A stretch of DNA of 64,000 bases from Podospora pseudoanserina. Its lineage: Eukaryota > Ascomycota > Sordariomycetes > Sordariales > Podosporaceae. The stretch spans positions 3,534,001 through 3,598,000 of the forward strand of contig NC_085921.1 in assembly GCF_035222485.1 (NCBI RefSeq), read 5' to 3'. Positions 1 through 13,400 of this stretch are shown in pieces (within the stretch, counting starts at the first letter, position 1; every line of letters begins with the position of its first letter). Under the pieces are notes generated by a model. The model was given only the letters and a program-made list of their open reading frames with translations. It made no database searches and was not told the DNA's origin. The translations under genes and the position numbers were made by a program.

Positions 1-3000
1 GACGTTTTTTTGGTTTCATCGTGTATATATTTATTTTAGTCTTTGCCCGTACATTAGGATATCTTGTGATCCAGGTATATATACTATACTTCCTGGTACT
101 TTTGAATACATCAAACATGCAAGTTTGTAAACAGATCACCAACCTCTCCAACATTGACCGATCCTGACATTGGCAGACGTATATTTTTTTGGGCTCACTT
201 GACGCTCAACAACCAACCTATCCAATCTCCCGGTTTTTGTTCTGTTGACCCTAACCACCCAAAGCAAGGATCACCATGAAACCTTTGGGACATGTCACAT
301 CACATCACATCTCTCAGCCTCACCTTCAATTTGTTGCAGACCGTCTTTTCGAATATTCGATCATCAAATCAATCTCAGCAACTCCGACAAGTTTCTGGCT
401 TACTACCTTTACTAAACCTCCCAAGACCCTCTTGGCAACCACACAAATCCAACCCCAAAACCTGCTTCCAACATGCAAGCCAAGCGTCCCCTTTACCTAC
501 CTAGCGACAAACACTCTAGGGATTTTCCCGGGAAAAACCTAAATTCCCACTCCTCTTCGTGTTCGTCGGGTGTCAGTTGTCATCAATCGATCAGTTGTTT
601 TGCCCCAAAGTTCCAGACCCAGACCCTGACCCAGACCCAGAACCCCTCATTAGTTAGTAGACCGGAGCCCCCTCCGCACCAACAACTGCTCCGCCCAGAC
701 TTGTTTTTTTTTTTTCACGGGGCATTGATTGCTTGGCAGAGACATGACTCTGGGGAAGATGGGGTAAGGGGCCAAAGAGGGAAAAGGCTCATGTGATGAC
801 GGATATGAACAGCTTGTTGGTTGACAGCGACGGTTGGATGGTAGACTACTGTGGTTGATATCACCAAGCGAGGAAACAGAGAATAAAGAGTTGGATTGAT
901 GAAACACCAGGAATTCGATCGTCACATAGGTAGAACGCAGGTTTGAACAAGCACCCAAGAACGACTTCTCCTGCCTGCTCCATGTCAAAGGAGGGGCTAC
1001 ACTAGGGAGCCCAGAGAACCAAAAAGCTGGAGAAGAAAAAAGCTGGAGGATAGGCGGAGGTATCCGTACCCAAAGCTCCACCAAACTTTGCATGACAATG
1101 CAAAGTGTGCTAGCTTTGGTTTTCCCCCTTTCCGTTTCCTTTTCCCCAGCTTTTTCTGTTGGGATGGTTTGGTTTGGTTATAGGCAGCTAGCTAGGTGAA
1201 TCCATGAATCATTAATTAGATCGCCAGCAGGCAGAGCGAGTTCGGTTCTCGGTCTTGTTAATTCATCAGCCTCAGTCTGTGTGTGTTCGTCCGGTATTAC
1301 ACTACCTACCGAAGTGGTGAAAGTACCTTTTAGTGAAGTTCTGTACGTACCTACCCAAAGGGACAGAACAGACAGACAAAACCGGCCGGCAGATGCAGAA
1401 TGTCTGAAAAGGGAATAAATGACTGACAAGCATCTGATTTTTCTTGCTTTTGCATACATACAGCAGCGTATCGATCGTTTCAATTCACACGCCTACAGAC
1501 GCCGCACACCCTTCGTCTGTGTCAATTGCAGTGACGTCCAAATTGATGAGATCTAAATCCCCATCTCATTGTTCACCTCGTGTTTCGCGGTTTTCGTTGC
1601 AATAACAGGTGTGTTGTTGTGTGTGTTGTTACCAAAAACTCTCTCGCCACTGCGCCATGGCCTAGCCTCCTCCACATCGATGGGGTCTGCCCAGCAAAGC
1701 TGAAGCTGGAGAAAATGGATCCCCCCTCCCCTTCCATGGATCAAACCACCAGAGATATCTAGAGAAGGTTTGACGTGTCTTTCTTTCTCGCGTCCTCCGG
1801 GGCCGTGATCCACCACTTCTCCTCCGCCGCCGTTGGCCAATAATTTTCCCAATGGTTTTACTTGAAACTTCCTTGTCATGGACACGTCCACACCTCTTTT
1901 GATTCATCGTCAATGAGAAGATCCTATGCTTGGAAAGTCAAGCTAAGAAAACTTGACTAGCTTCAACACCACTGAACACACACCCCCTCACCCCCCCTCT
2001 TCCGCATCTCTCCCACCCAGCTCCCGACCCCGACCCCGATCGCCGGGAAACTACGGAGGTGGGTTGGGGTGAAAAATGGAGCCCTCTTGGCCCCCGGGGA
2101 TTAAGTGGATTGAGGCAAGCGGTGCGGACATTGCGGAGGAGGAGGCGGAGGGAATGGCGGGCAATTCAGTGGAGAAAGCAAAGTTGACAAGCGGGGGAGA
2201 AAGGCTCAGCCTCTTCATCAGGAGAGGTCCACGCAACACTCATCATCAAGATCGCACACAAAATTGACCCAAACCAAAAACAAACTTGTCGAAAAAACAA
2301 GGGGCAACAAGCCCACCTCCATCCGCAAAACCTGTCCAGGTTTTGGATCCAAGGTAAGGTACTGCTCACTGAGAGAAAGAATACCCATCTGATCGCCGAT
2401 CTTATCAAATCATAAATCCTGCCGAAGAAATACATGTACCTACTACAGTCACGACTAATAAGAACCAACCAACCCAAAAGAGAGAGAGAGAGAGAGTCCT
2501 GCATATCTTTTTTTTTTCTTTCTAGAAAAAAAAAATCATCAGCATACATACTGCAGTAAATAAAATCCCCAGCCCCAATCTTCGGGTCGGGGTTACGCTC
2601 GGTAGACGACGGAAACAAGGCAAGTTAAAACTGAAATACCAACCAAAAATACGGCAAGGCAAGGTAGTAGCCATGGCGTGAAATAGCCTCTTGGCTCTGT
2701 TTCCAGGCGGCGTTTCTGAAATTCCAAAAAGGGTGCGTGTAGAGAGCGAACAAGGTGAGGGGAACAAGGTGAGGATGCACCTTGATAAATCCGTCTCCCG
2801 CCTTCGCTTCGACATCTCTCTCTCGTCATCAGGCGCTAGTACTGAACAGTGTTAGAGGTTGATCAATTTCACGTGTTTTTCTTAGTGTGAACTTGCTTTT
2901 GGCTCTTGGAAAGAAAAGACAACGGTCGTTGGTTGCTACATTGGGGGTAGTAGTACATGGAGATACTTCTGATTTGTATAACGGTTTGACATGTCTAGTT

Positions 3001-5706
3001 TTCTCTATGACTACTTGATATGTTCAGCAAAGCAGCTGATCAGCATCTCATCAGAGAACCACATCACCAGCCTCTGTAACAACAGCAAGAAGCAAACCAA
3101 TTCTGATTTGTGGGGATGAAAAGCAGGGACTCTCGAAACGGCAAAAGCTCCACCGATTGTGTGGCCCAAACACCGATCCGTAACTATTTTGTTCCTGACT
3201 CGAAGCCAAGACCAGATGACAGATGACACAGAACTTACAAAAAGGTACCCAAAGGGGCACGATCCGAAAAGTAAAAAAATCAAAATAAAAAGAATACAAT
3301 GGTTGCAATGGGCGGATGGCGACCACTGTGTGTTGTGCATTATCTCCTTTGCCCTTTGCGTGCTCACAGCACAGGAGATAAGGGCCTGCTTTCCCTCCAT
3401 CACCACCTTCAAGTCCAGTTGCCGAGAGCACATTTTCGATATTAAAACTTCCCGTCTTTCGAGAAAAAAGAGCGAACCTTGGCCGAGATATTCCCTTTTT
3501 TCTCTTGTTATAAATCTTTACCTGATATGTGTAACCCATCCAGCTTTCCTTTTCAACAACAAGACACACACCGAACATTGTATAACGAAACCCCCCTGCG
3601 GAAAAATATCGGGCCAAGAAACATATCACGACACACACCACCGGGGTGGTCGTTGCTCGGCTCGGACCAGCGGAGCCTGTCGTGTGATTGGCCAGTCTAG
3701 CCCGCTCGCGTCTTTCGCCTCTTTGGCCATGGACGAGAGGAAGTTTTCTACTTTTTGAGAAAAGAGAGACCTGAGAAAGAGATAGAGAGAGAGAGAGAGT
3801 CCTACCGCTTTTAATTTGAGTTACGACGACCAAGTACTACTTACATAACAATACGAGGCAAAGTTGTGTCAAAATGTGTCACATTCTCGAGCGGAAATCG
3901 CAACTTCTTGGCCTTCCCGCTCCGTGTGACAGAATCTCTGACATGTGCCGTGCTCCATCCCCAGCGAGAAGAGAAGGTGTTGTCCGCTGTTGAAGATGGG
4001 ACAAAAACCCCTGGGAGGAAGATGGGGTGGAAAAAAAAAAAAAACAGAGATTAGCACGTGCGCAATCGCGGGGCTGAGCGGAGCAGAACGGATCAGCTCG
4101 GGGCGGAGACACACGAACGAAGCAGCAATCTTGGGTTTCTTTGTTGTTGCTTCTCTTTCGCGATTGCACCGATCTCCAGCAGCGGCATGGGGCAAGCGTT
4201 TTTTTGATTTTCCTTTTTTATGGCTCCACCGGTTTAATTCTTATTGGATGCTCCACAACCCCAACGGACGGACGAGAGAGAGAAAAAGGCGGGGCCGTAA
4301 ATGACAGCATCTGGAGAGAGGGAGAGAGAGAAGAATTGAGGGGTTGGCCAATGGAAGCTGGCCGATTTTGAACCACACGCACACACCACACATGGTTTTG
4401 GCGAGGGATCAGGGGTCGGATCAATGGCTCGAATTGAGAAGCTGACGATACGGACGGACGGTGCATGTTCGATGCGGTGTGGTGGTGGTAGGCTGGCAGG
4501 TGACTGAGCATAAACTTCACGCAAGAGGAGAGGAGAAGGGGGGTCCATTCTGAAATAACCATCTGCTGGGGTTGAGAGCAGCATGTGGTTTCGTGACGAC
4601 GACTTTTTGGGAGTGTTTTGTGTGTACTGGCTCGATTCGACATTTTCCCTCGTGATCGCATGTGAGTGGCCCCCCCTTGAACAACTATGTAAACCCCTTC
4701 CCGATGTGGGGACGCCTTCTTCGATTTTTCAGATTGATCGGTTTCTGTAAGGTACATGTACATGTCAAGCAACCTGAATTTCAGGTGGTTGCCGCCTGGA
4801 TGTATGTATATCCACCAAAGGGAGACGCGGTCTCTTAAGGGAAACGAGAGGCTCAATGGCTAATCTGAAGACTTCATCCACGACATACATATACAAAAAA
4901 AAAAAACTGCGGCATTTGCGAGCACACGAGCAAAATGGCAGTCCAGGACGGGAGGACTGCAGTCAATCTATCAAACTGACTTTGGGCATTCCGTCGTCAC
5001 CGCTGCCGGACTTTCGCAATGTTTGGTTGCTACCTCGAAGGTACATCGCATTGGCTTGCGAGTTCAAAGCAGGCGATCCGCCCGCCCCGGTACGTACCCA
5101 CATGGCCATGGCCAGCCAGGGCCAACCTCTCCACACCTTGTCCGCTTCTTCCTTGTCGAGCCCCCCCAGATTACTCCATCCAACCAGGGATGAAGGAGAG
5201 TTCCAGCAAAAGGTACGTATCGTCGCCAATGTGTACTTATGACTTCCTGGAGCCATGAGGACCATGATGGCTGGCAAGATATAATCTAGTGGTAGCCCCG
5301 TTCTCTCCTGTTTCCCCCACCTGGCTTCTCTCTTCGTGACTCGGAATCTTAGACCGACGGGGAAGTCTAGACGCAGTACCAACGACGACGACCTCAACTT
5401 GTAAAGCATACCTTGACATTGCTTCTACCATTGTTCTCTCCATTGAAGTGCTTCACTGTCGTCATCACCACCACCCCATCCAGGGTTAAGCTCTTTTCAT
5501 CTTAGCGACTCGGGTCCATCTTTCTTAGAGCTCCAACGACAACCACTTGCCATTTACCAAGCTTCCACTTCGAACTGGACGCTACCTTACTCATCGCCAT
5601 TGTTTGCAAGCTCAGGGGGTCCTTCTAACCTTCGAACACTGCTCCTCACCACCATACCACACCACCGGAAAACACACACACACACACATACACACATCAC
5701 ATCACA
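1..5706. other. Gene-free upstream region of the CTF1/FarA-type regulator
   Basis: I see no convincing gene here. Open frames reach 260 codons (3051-3833, minus) but are low in complexity and lie in pyrimidine-rich DNA, where stop codons are rare. The stretch holds AG dinucleotide runs (2479-2496 and 3784-3799), several A or T homopolymers, a CA run (5672-5696) just before the start codon of the downstream gene, and TACCTACC-like motifs near 1305, 1347 and 2434. The last 300 bases are CT-rich, as expected for a fungal 5' leader. The left edge may include the flank of a gene outside the window. Confidence 0.6.
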
Positions 5707-8659
5707 ATGCCCGGATCAGAGTCACCAGCTCGGCAAATATCACCCGAAGCCGAAAACATGCAGCCGAGGTCGCCTCCGTCAGGCTCGGGCTCGGAGCCCG
5801 AGAGCAGTAGCCAGCAAGCCGGCACCGCCGACAGACCAAAAACCACCAAACGCCGTGCCGCGAGAGCCTGCGAATCATGCCGGAGACGCAAGGTTCGCTG
5901 TGATGTTGTCACTCAGAGCCCCTGCACCAACTGTCTGTACGAGAAGGTGGAGTGCCTGGTTCCAGAGTGCAGGAGGAAAAGGTACCTTCAAAACAAGAAA
6001 TCACACTTTTCTTGTCCTTCTCCCGTCGTCTTGATCGTCATCAGTGGCTGACGTATCTCTTCTTCACTTTCTTCTCTCTTACAGAAAGCATCACTCAAGA
6101 GTCTCAGAATCTCTCGGCTCGAGTGTCGGGTCGAGTACCGAGGCTTCGCTCCTGCGGGCCAAGTGCCTCGGCTCAGCCGCGCCAATGGGCTACGCTCAGA
6201 ACGGCCAAAATCTCGACTTCACTTACACCGGCAATCCTCTTTTGAGGCAGCAGCTGTTTTCCCAGGCCGGGAGTGACGCGATACGAAACCAGCAGTGTAA
6301 GTTTTATGCAAGGTCTGATAGGTGCAAGAATAACGACTCTAATTCGCCCTTGGCTCGGCAGATCTGAATCTCTCCTATCAGAACGGTGCAGCCGGCTTTG
6401 GCTCAAATGCTCCTCTCAGGCCGAGGGTGTCTCCCTCGCTGCTGTACCAAAACACCGGCTTCCCACCGCTTCAGCCTGCCATCGAAGTCAGCCAGCAGCT
6501 CAAATCGGTCCTCGAGGCTCAGGCACCACCAATAGCATCGGCGGAGCCGCAGCTGCCGGCTTTCATCAAACCGATTCCCAAGGCTGTCTCCCCCGAGGAT
6601 CTCGACTACCTCAATGCCAAGAAGGCTCTCACGCTCCCGCATCCTCAGCTACGAAATGCTCTGCTCAAGGCGTACGTCGAATATGTGCACCCGTACATGC
6701 CCGTGATGGACGTCCATCCTTTCCTCAATGCGATCAACGACCAGACGGGCCAATCCGGCAAGATCAGCTTGCTGTTATTTCAGGCCGTCATGTTTGTGGC
6801 GACTGCTTTTGTCGATGAGGACTTGTTGAAGGCCGAGGGTTATCAGGACCGGAGGGAGGCGCGGAAGGCCTTCTTCAGCAAAGCGAGGGTGAGTTTTTAT
6901 TTTTATTTTTATTATTTTTTACGTCTTTCTGTTGGCTTGGGAGGGCTCTAAACAAGCCCGGGGAACGTTGGGTAAGCGGGGGATGCTAACCATCTGCTCC
7001 CAGGTTCTGTATGACTGCGATACTGAACTCGACCGCCTGCACCTGGTCCAGGCTCTTCTCATGATGACTTACTGGTACGAATCACCAGACGACCAAAAAG
7101 ACACCTGGCACTGGATGGGCGTGGCCATCTCACTGGCCCAGACCATCGGTGTGCATCGCAACCCGGTGGCGACGAATTTCCCGCCAGCAAAGAGGGGATT
7201 GTGGAAGCGGATCTGGTGGTCATGCTACATGCGGGATCGCATGATCGCCCTCGGGATGCGCAGGCCGACCAGGATCAAGGACGACGACTTTGACGTGCCA
7301 ATGCTGGAGGAGGGCGACTTTGAAATCGGCAGACTCCGGGAGGACAACCAACTGCTGGGCCCTGACTGCGCTCTGGTCCGCGACGTCGAGATGCAGAGGG
7401 AGCTGGCGTTCATGTGCATCGAGATGGCGAAGCTGTGTCTTCTTGTCAGCGAGATGCTCAGGGCGCAATACTCGATCCTCAGCAGAGGCGGCATGCGGCC
7501 GGACGTCACGACAGCGAGCACGATGATGCTCCTGCCCAAGAAGGACCAGAACCCGGACGGCTTTGCCATGACTCAGCAGGTCGACGCCATGCTCAACCAG
7601 TGGGCTGTCGGCCTGCCGTCGTGCTGTCGGCGCCAGCCGGTGCCCCTGACCCCCATCGAAGAAGGGCGCAGGCCTGTTGTCCTGCAGCGCCACCTCTTGC
7701 ATCTCATCTACTACACCACCGTCTCGGCCCTCCACAGGCCGCAGTTCCTCCGCCCTCAGAGAGCCGAGCCCGTCATCCCGACAAAAGCCCAGCAGTACTC
7801 CCAAGAACGGGTGCGTGACGCATCAAGGGAGGTGATCAAAATGGTCACCGAACTCCGCCAGCACGGTCTAGAGCGGTGCCTCCCCACCACCGGCGTCACC
7901 GTCCTCCTCCCCGCAATGATCATCCAACTCCTCGACTCGACCGCCCTCGACGCAGACGACCAGACCAGAGCCCAAGCCGCCCAGGGCTTCAAGGAGCTCC
8001 TCGCCGTCATGAGAAACCTGAAGGAAATCTACGCCGCGGCATCCTACGCCGTCAACTTTATGACCTGTGTTCTCCAGGGACGGGCCTCGCAGCAGCAGGT
8101 GCAGAGGCCGCAGCAGGCGTTTCAGAGCGTGTCCACTGCTACTCCTGGTGGTGGGATGAACATGATGCCTTCTTCCATGCCGGAGCGGCCGTCGACGCCG
8201 CCACCGGATGACTCGCAGTTTATCAGCTCGGCTATGCAGGGGGTCAATAACCTTTACAATCACCCCCAGCATCAGACGCCCGGGTTCGCGGGGAGTGGGA
8301 TGGCGGCTGGTGGTGGTGCGGAGATGGAGGATACTATCATGATGATGGGTGGGCAGACGCCCCCCGGGACGGATTATGACTCTGGGTCGCCTGGGGCGGA
8401 GCATGGGGGTGGTGGTCTTGATGGTGGCGGGGAGGAGACGTTGAAGCACCACTTTGGGGGGGCTCAGCAGAGCGCGACTAACGGGGCGGGGAATGAGGTG
8501 GTGTATAGTGAGTGGTTGGAGGAGTATCCGGGTGATATTGGGGGGCCGGATGGGGAGTTTTTGGGGATGGGGATGGATATGGGTGGTTCGGGGTTGGGTG
8601 TCGTGGGGGAGGAGGCCAATGCGAGGTATGAGTGGAACTCTATGAGCATGGGTGGTTGA
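5707..8659 (+). CDS. Zn2Cys6 transcription factor of the CTF1/FarA-FarB family
   Basis: Four exons: 5707-5981, 6085-6296, 6362-6888 and 7004-8659, giving 889 residues. Phase is kept at every junction and the third intron carries a GCTAAC branch point. The binuclear zinc cluster is complete: C55, C58, C65, C73, C76, C83 (CX2CX6CX7CX2CX6C), preceded by a basic KRRAARA stretch. A fungal-specific transcription factor domain spans roughly residues 265-470, with the motifs YMPVMD, YWYESPDDQKDTWHW and RIWWSCYMRDRM. The family (cutinase factor 1, FarA/FarB) controls cutinase and fatty-acid catabolic genes in the nucleus, and the length is close to CTF1. The alpha/FarA versus beta/FarB assignment cannot be made by eye. 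The C-terminal 200 residues are disordered, rich in Gly, Met and Pro, and strongly G-rich in DNA. The start is the first ATG in frame with the zinc cluster. Confidence 0.88.
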
Positions 8660-10424
8660 AGAAGAATATGTGATGGGGGAGGCGACAGAAGGAGAGAGGA
8701 AGAAGAAAAGCATTACTATATACCCTCGGGGGGTGTTGAAACCGCAAGGAAAGGAAAAAGAACGGAAAGGTATGGCATGGAAAGGACATGGGCAAGGGCG
8801 TTTTTTGGGATGTGGGTTGAAATAGGCATTTGGGATTGATTGGGTTATATAGGAAATTCTTTGGAAAGCGATTTGACGGGTTACATCTTGAAGATAGAGG
8901 AGGAGGAAGTTTGGAAAGAAGTAGAATCGGATGAGAATGACGACGACTAAGACTGGACCAATTGGTTCGGAGAGTTGAGAAAATATTATTAATTTTGATG
9001 ATGACCCTTTGGTTGCCCGCCCTGTGTGATGATTGTGAATGGCTTCGAGACATGTGAGAGGACTCCGGAGACAGACTGAGACAGTCCATCACACAACTCC
9101 GGCGAAGAGTGGATGTTGATGATTCAAAACTCAACATCGTTCCCGTGTGAAGAGAGGTTTGGTGGAGATTTTCCCACGTCATTTTTTGTGAGTGTGCGCT
9201 TCGGCCTCGTGTCGTTGGAAAGCGAATGAGTGTGGATCAGTCAGTGGCTTGTGCATCCCCTGCCGTTGGCGTTGCTGGGAAGATGAATGACGGGAATTAG
9301 TGCGGTTCGGGGGTGCTGCTATCTACTTCAGGGCGAGAGGATGCTGGCGACGTGTTAAGGGTGTCTCATCACCAACCTTGTCGGTCTCATGTCCGTTTGG
9401 GCCTAGCCCGGACGCCCCGGCCGCTACCCGAAATCACATCCCCAGAAGAAGGCGACTTTGGAGAGGTCCAAGATGGAGATCTGGGTGGGTTGTGTTACCA
9501 ACCGCCAATTAAATGAGGCCGGGGTTCCTCGAAATACACTCCTGCTCTGCTACTTTCCACTTTGTCGTCCCTTTCTCTCCCTTCCTTTCGGTGTGTGTGC
9601 GCTCACCAGTCTAATCATCAGTCGCTCGTTTTACCTGAACTGTGTTCGTTGTTCTACTGTCACTCCCTTTGTCTACCCGTATCGCTTTTGCCCAACATCG
9701 CAGTACTTACTCTACCTGAATAACCCAATTACCAATTGGGTATCAAGTTCTGCGACCTCAGCCCTGACGTGTTGCGGTTTTATCGAATCGACCCTCTTTG
9801 TTGGAGGACGCGCTGCCTGGCTCTGCTCTTGACACCACCCACTCGGATTAGGCTTTGGGCGGAATCGCATACGGCGTCTGGCCTTCTTTTTTGACAAGTC
9901 GCCCTAACTCCAAGGTTTTGCGCCTGGCGGACAACGCACCGAGCGGGCTTTCTACAATCTGCACGTGCCCGCCACCAAGATTTCCTGTTTGTTCTGGGCC
10001 TTCTAGTTGGATCGGGGCCTTCTTTTGCTTGTTCTTCCTGGTTCGTGTCGCCCTTTCAGCGAATCATTTGACTGTGCCTGTGGGCAGCTGCAACGGAACG
10101 CAAGGCGCAGCACGAAGAGCGAATCACAGCGGTCAAGCTTTCCCCAGCTTCTGGAGCTTCAGCAGCCGCCAAAAACGCCCCGCCTCTTTTTCCACCCTTT
10201 GTAAACTATGGGACGCTCCGAGCAGAGGAAATCATACAACGTCTCGCCAGGCTCATAGGAGGGCCATTATGTCGCGCGGCGACCTGCCCGGAGATCACCA
10301 CTGAACGAATATACAAGAAGAAAACGAAGAAGAAGAAGAAGAAGCTCGACCGACACCACGACAGACCGACGACAACTACACCGACAACGACGAAGAAGAA
10401 CAACACCAAACAGCAGCAGCAGCC
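8660..10424. other. Intergenic region, regulator 3' end and Kar9 5' leader
   Basis: No gene recognised. The left part is the presumed 3' UTR of the regulator. The right part, from about 9500, is CT-rich and then becomes a GAA/AAC-rich leader with an AAG run (10326-10344) just before the Kar9 start. Short open frames here are not protein-like. Confidence 0.55.
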
Positions 10425-13400
10425 ATGGATGACCCACCGCCCATGACGGCTGCTCAACACCACTACGCGGCACCGCGGGGACGCCAGCTCGGCACAATTC
10501 CAGAACACCACGCGACGACCGCCGGCGGACCACGGACAACCGACGATTTGCTTCTGAACCTGACACCACGAGCTGCCGTCGAAGCTTTCCAGAACCCCTC
10601 AGGTTCCCTCAAAACATCCATCGATGCCGCGACACCCTTCGAACAGGCCTTTGCCATGCGGGCCGCCATTGCCTCGAGCAACATTGCGGATTGGCTCGAA
10701 GACCTTTCCAGCTGGCCATGGCCCAAGGGAGGAGGTTCTGCCGGATTTGAGATGCCAATGGCAAAGAGGAGGAGAGTTTCCAATGGAATTGACCAGGCGG
10801 ACGAAGACGACCAGATGTACATTGGCAGCCTCGAGGTCTCTCAGGTGGTCCGGTACGAGAAGCGCATTGACGAGATCAACCAGGGTCTGGAGAAACTCGA
10901 CATTGAGGAGATCAAGACGCAGGTGCTACACAACCACATCATGCCGCTCTCTAGACCGGGGACCCCGTTGTTGGACTCGGGCCGTTCCGTCTCATCTGCC
11001 CTCTCCACCTTGGCAAGGATGGACGATCTCACGGCGCTGCTCACGGCCACCCTCATGCAAGCGCTGCCGAATATCTCCAAGCTCACCAGGTTGCTGAGCA
11101 TCTGGACATTTCGCCTGCTTGTTTTGCGCAGGATTCCCGTCTTTTTGAAGTCGCTTGCTGATGCCGAAGTGGCGCTTCAGTCTGGGTGGCACGCGATTGG
11201 TGTCAAGTCTACGAAGACGGATGCTGCTGATACTGCCAGCTCGAACGGACCCCCCTCAGGCACTAATGGAGTCACGGTTCTTTCCCAGAAGGAGCACGAA
11301 GTGATGAAGACGGTGCTCGAGCGCAAGGTCGCCAGAACCGGCCGGGACTTGGATGCCATGCTGGACCTGCTTGAAGGGCAGCTGGACACACTTCCTGAGG
11401 AATGGATTGACCGGGTGGACTCGTTGGAGCATGAGTATGGCGAGTGGACTGTTGCATGCGAGCAGAAGATTAGAGAAGCTGAGCTGGCAGAGCTTGCGCG
11501 GACGACACCTGAGCTAAAGACCCGGCGGGTCGCTTCTGGAGACAAGAGTCCCATTCCTCCCCCAACGCCAGAGAGCAAGGCGGCCACAGACATTGCTGAG
11601 CCGGTGGTTGTTGAGGGGGAAGAGAACAGCATCTCTGAAGGGTTCAACAGTTCTGCCTCATCACGGCGAGAGTATTTCCCTTTGTTTGGTATGCCAGAAG
11701 AACCAACAAAATCGGAGCCGCGCTCACAAGACGGCATCAACAACGCGCCACAGGACCTCAGCAAGCGACTGGGCCTGCCCATCAAATTTGACCGACCTGA
11801 TTGGCCAGCCATCAAGGTCCACGAACCAGCCGAGGAATACGACACCAACCCCATCCGTTCAAGTCTCGACGGGACCCGAAAATGGTCTCGGTTTGACGGA
11901 AATGATCACCTGGTATCTTTTGATGGTCTAGAGGAAGAGAAGAAGAAGGAATCGACTGGCTTGGCTGGTTCCTCTTCTGAGCAGGACCGTGTTTCGGACG
12001 TGCTCGACGGTACGAGCGGACTAGACACGACAGGGACCCCGTCGTACCACTCCGAGGACGAGTACGAACTGACGGATGGCTCGGATGACTTCGTGCCGCA
12101 GCCGGATCTGCCGGTATTGCCCCGTTCCAGGAGAGCAAGCGATTCCGGAACGGTGGTCCATGAGGCCAGCTTGGCTAGGTTCATGGATTTCTCGAGCGAC
12201 AGCCTCGACCAAGGTACCCCTGAGCGCCCTCGGCGGCGCGACGTTGATCTTGCCAGAAGCCCCGCCGAGAGTTACCGATCACCGAGCTCTCCACCAGCTC
12301 TTAACCGCGTGGCTAATAGATCCATGTCGGTTAGCTTCAACGAGGAGCCCATGATCCGACATCTGCCCAGCATCTCGAGCTCTCCCAAGACGCCAAACTA
12401 TAACCATTCCTCGTTGTATGATGATGAGGTTCCAACACAGCCCAATACCCCTGACAAGGCCAACGGCCCAGATGAGAAGCTTCAGCAGCAGATTAGCGAC
12501 ATTCTTCAATCGGTCCCAGCTAAGATCCGGTTGACCTCAGTACTGCCGCCGATCAACCTCAACCCACCCGACTTCAAGATGCCTACGGCACGCAAGAAGA
12601 TGTCCAACCCTAACCTCAAACGCAGTGTTTCCAACATGTCCCTGAGATCCAACGGCTCGCGAGCTGGCACCCCTTCTTTCACTCTTGCACCCGCTCTTGG
12701 CCGCACTCCGCGGCAACGGCCCAAGCCTGGCAACCCGGAAATCAAACTCTACCACCTGTCCCGTTCCAACGGCGAAGCACCCATCAAGCTCTTCATAAGA
12801 TGTGTCGGCGAGCACGGAGAGCGCGTTATGGTCCGAGTAGGCGGTGGCTGGGCAGATTTGGGCGAATACCTCAAAGAATATGCCAGCCATCACGGCCGAC
12901 GATCCGCCGTGGCCGAGGCAAGCAAGGTGGAAGTGAAGGACATTCCCAGATCTGCCACCGCCATGGCCATGCGCGGCGACGGCACCCTCGGGTCGACACC
13001 TCCCAGCAGACCAGCATCTTCCCACAGACCGATGTCCTCCCACGCGACCAGGAATGACGACTCACTGGGTCAACTCAAGGTGCGCAAGGTGAGAAGATCC
13101 AGCGCAGCTGTCGGGAGTGAGACGCCACTGGCAACGGTGACGGGGCCAGGCAATCGCAGCAACACGCCTTCGACTGGTGGATCGAGGTCGAGTTCTAGGT
13201 TGAGCTGGCCTCAGGCTGGGGAGAAGGATAAGGAGGAGGAGGTTGTGCTTGGGATGGCGGGGCCGAGGGCGAAGCAGATTGAGATGAGCGAGGAGAGCAA
13301 GCAGTGGGTTGAGAGCATGAAGCAGAAGGTTAGGCTTGCCAGTGGTGAGAAGATGTTGCCTGCTTATCCCTCTGGGGCTCCGGATTTGGAGAGCAGATTT

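Noticed and set aside
3051-3833. 260-codon minus-strand open frame
   Set aside because: It spans an AG/CT dinucleotide run (Ser-Leu repeats) and has no coherent domain. Pyrimidine-rich strands lack stops by chance.
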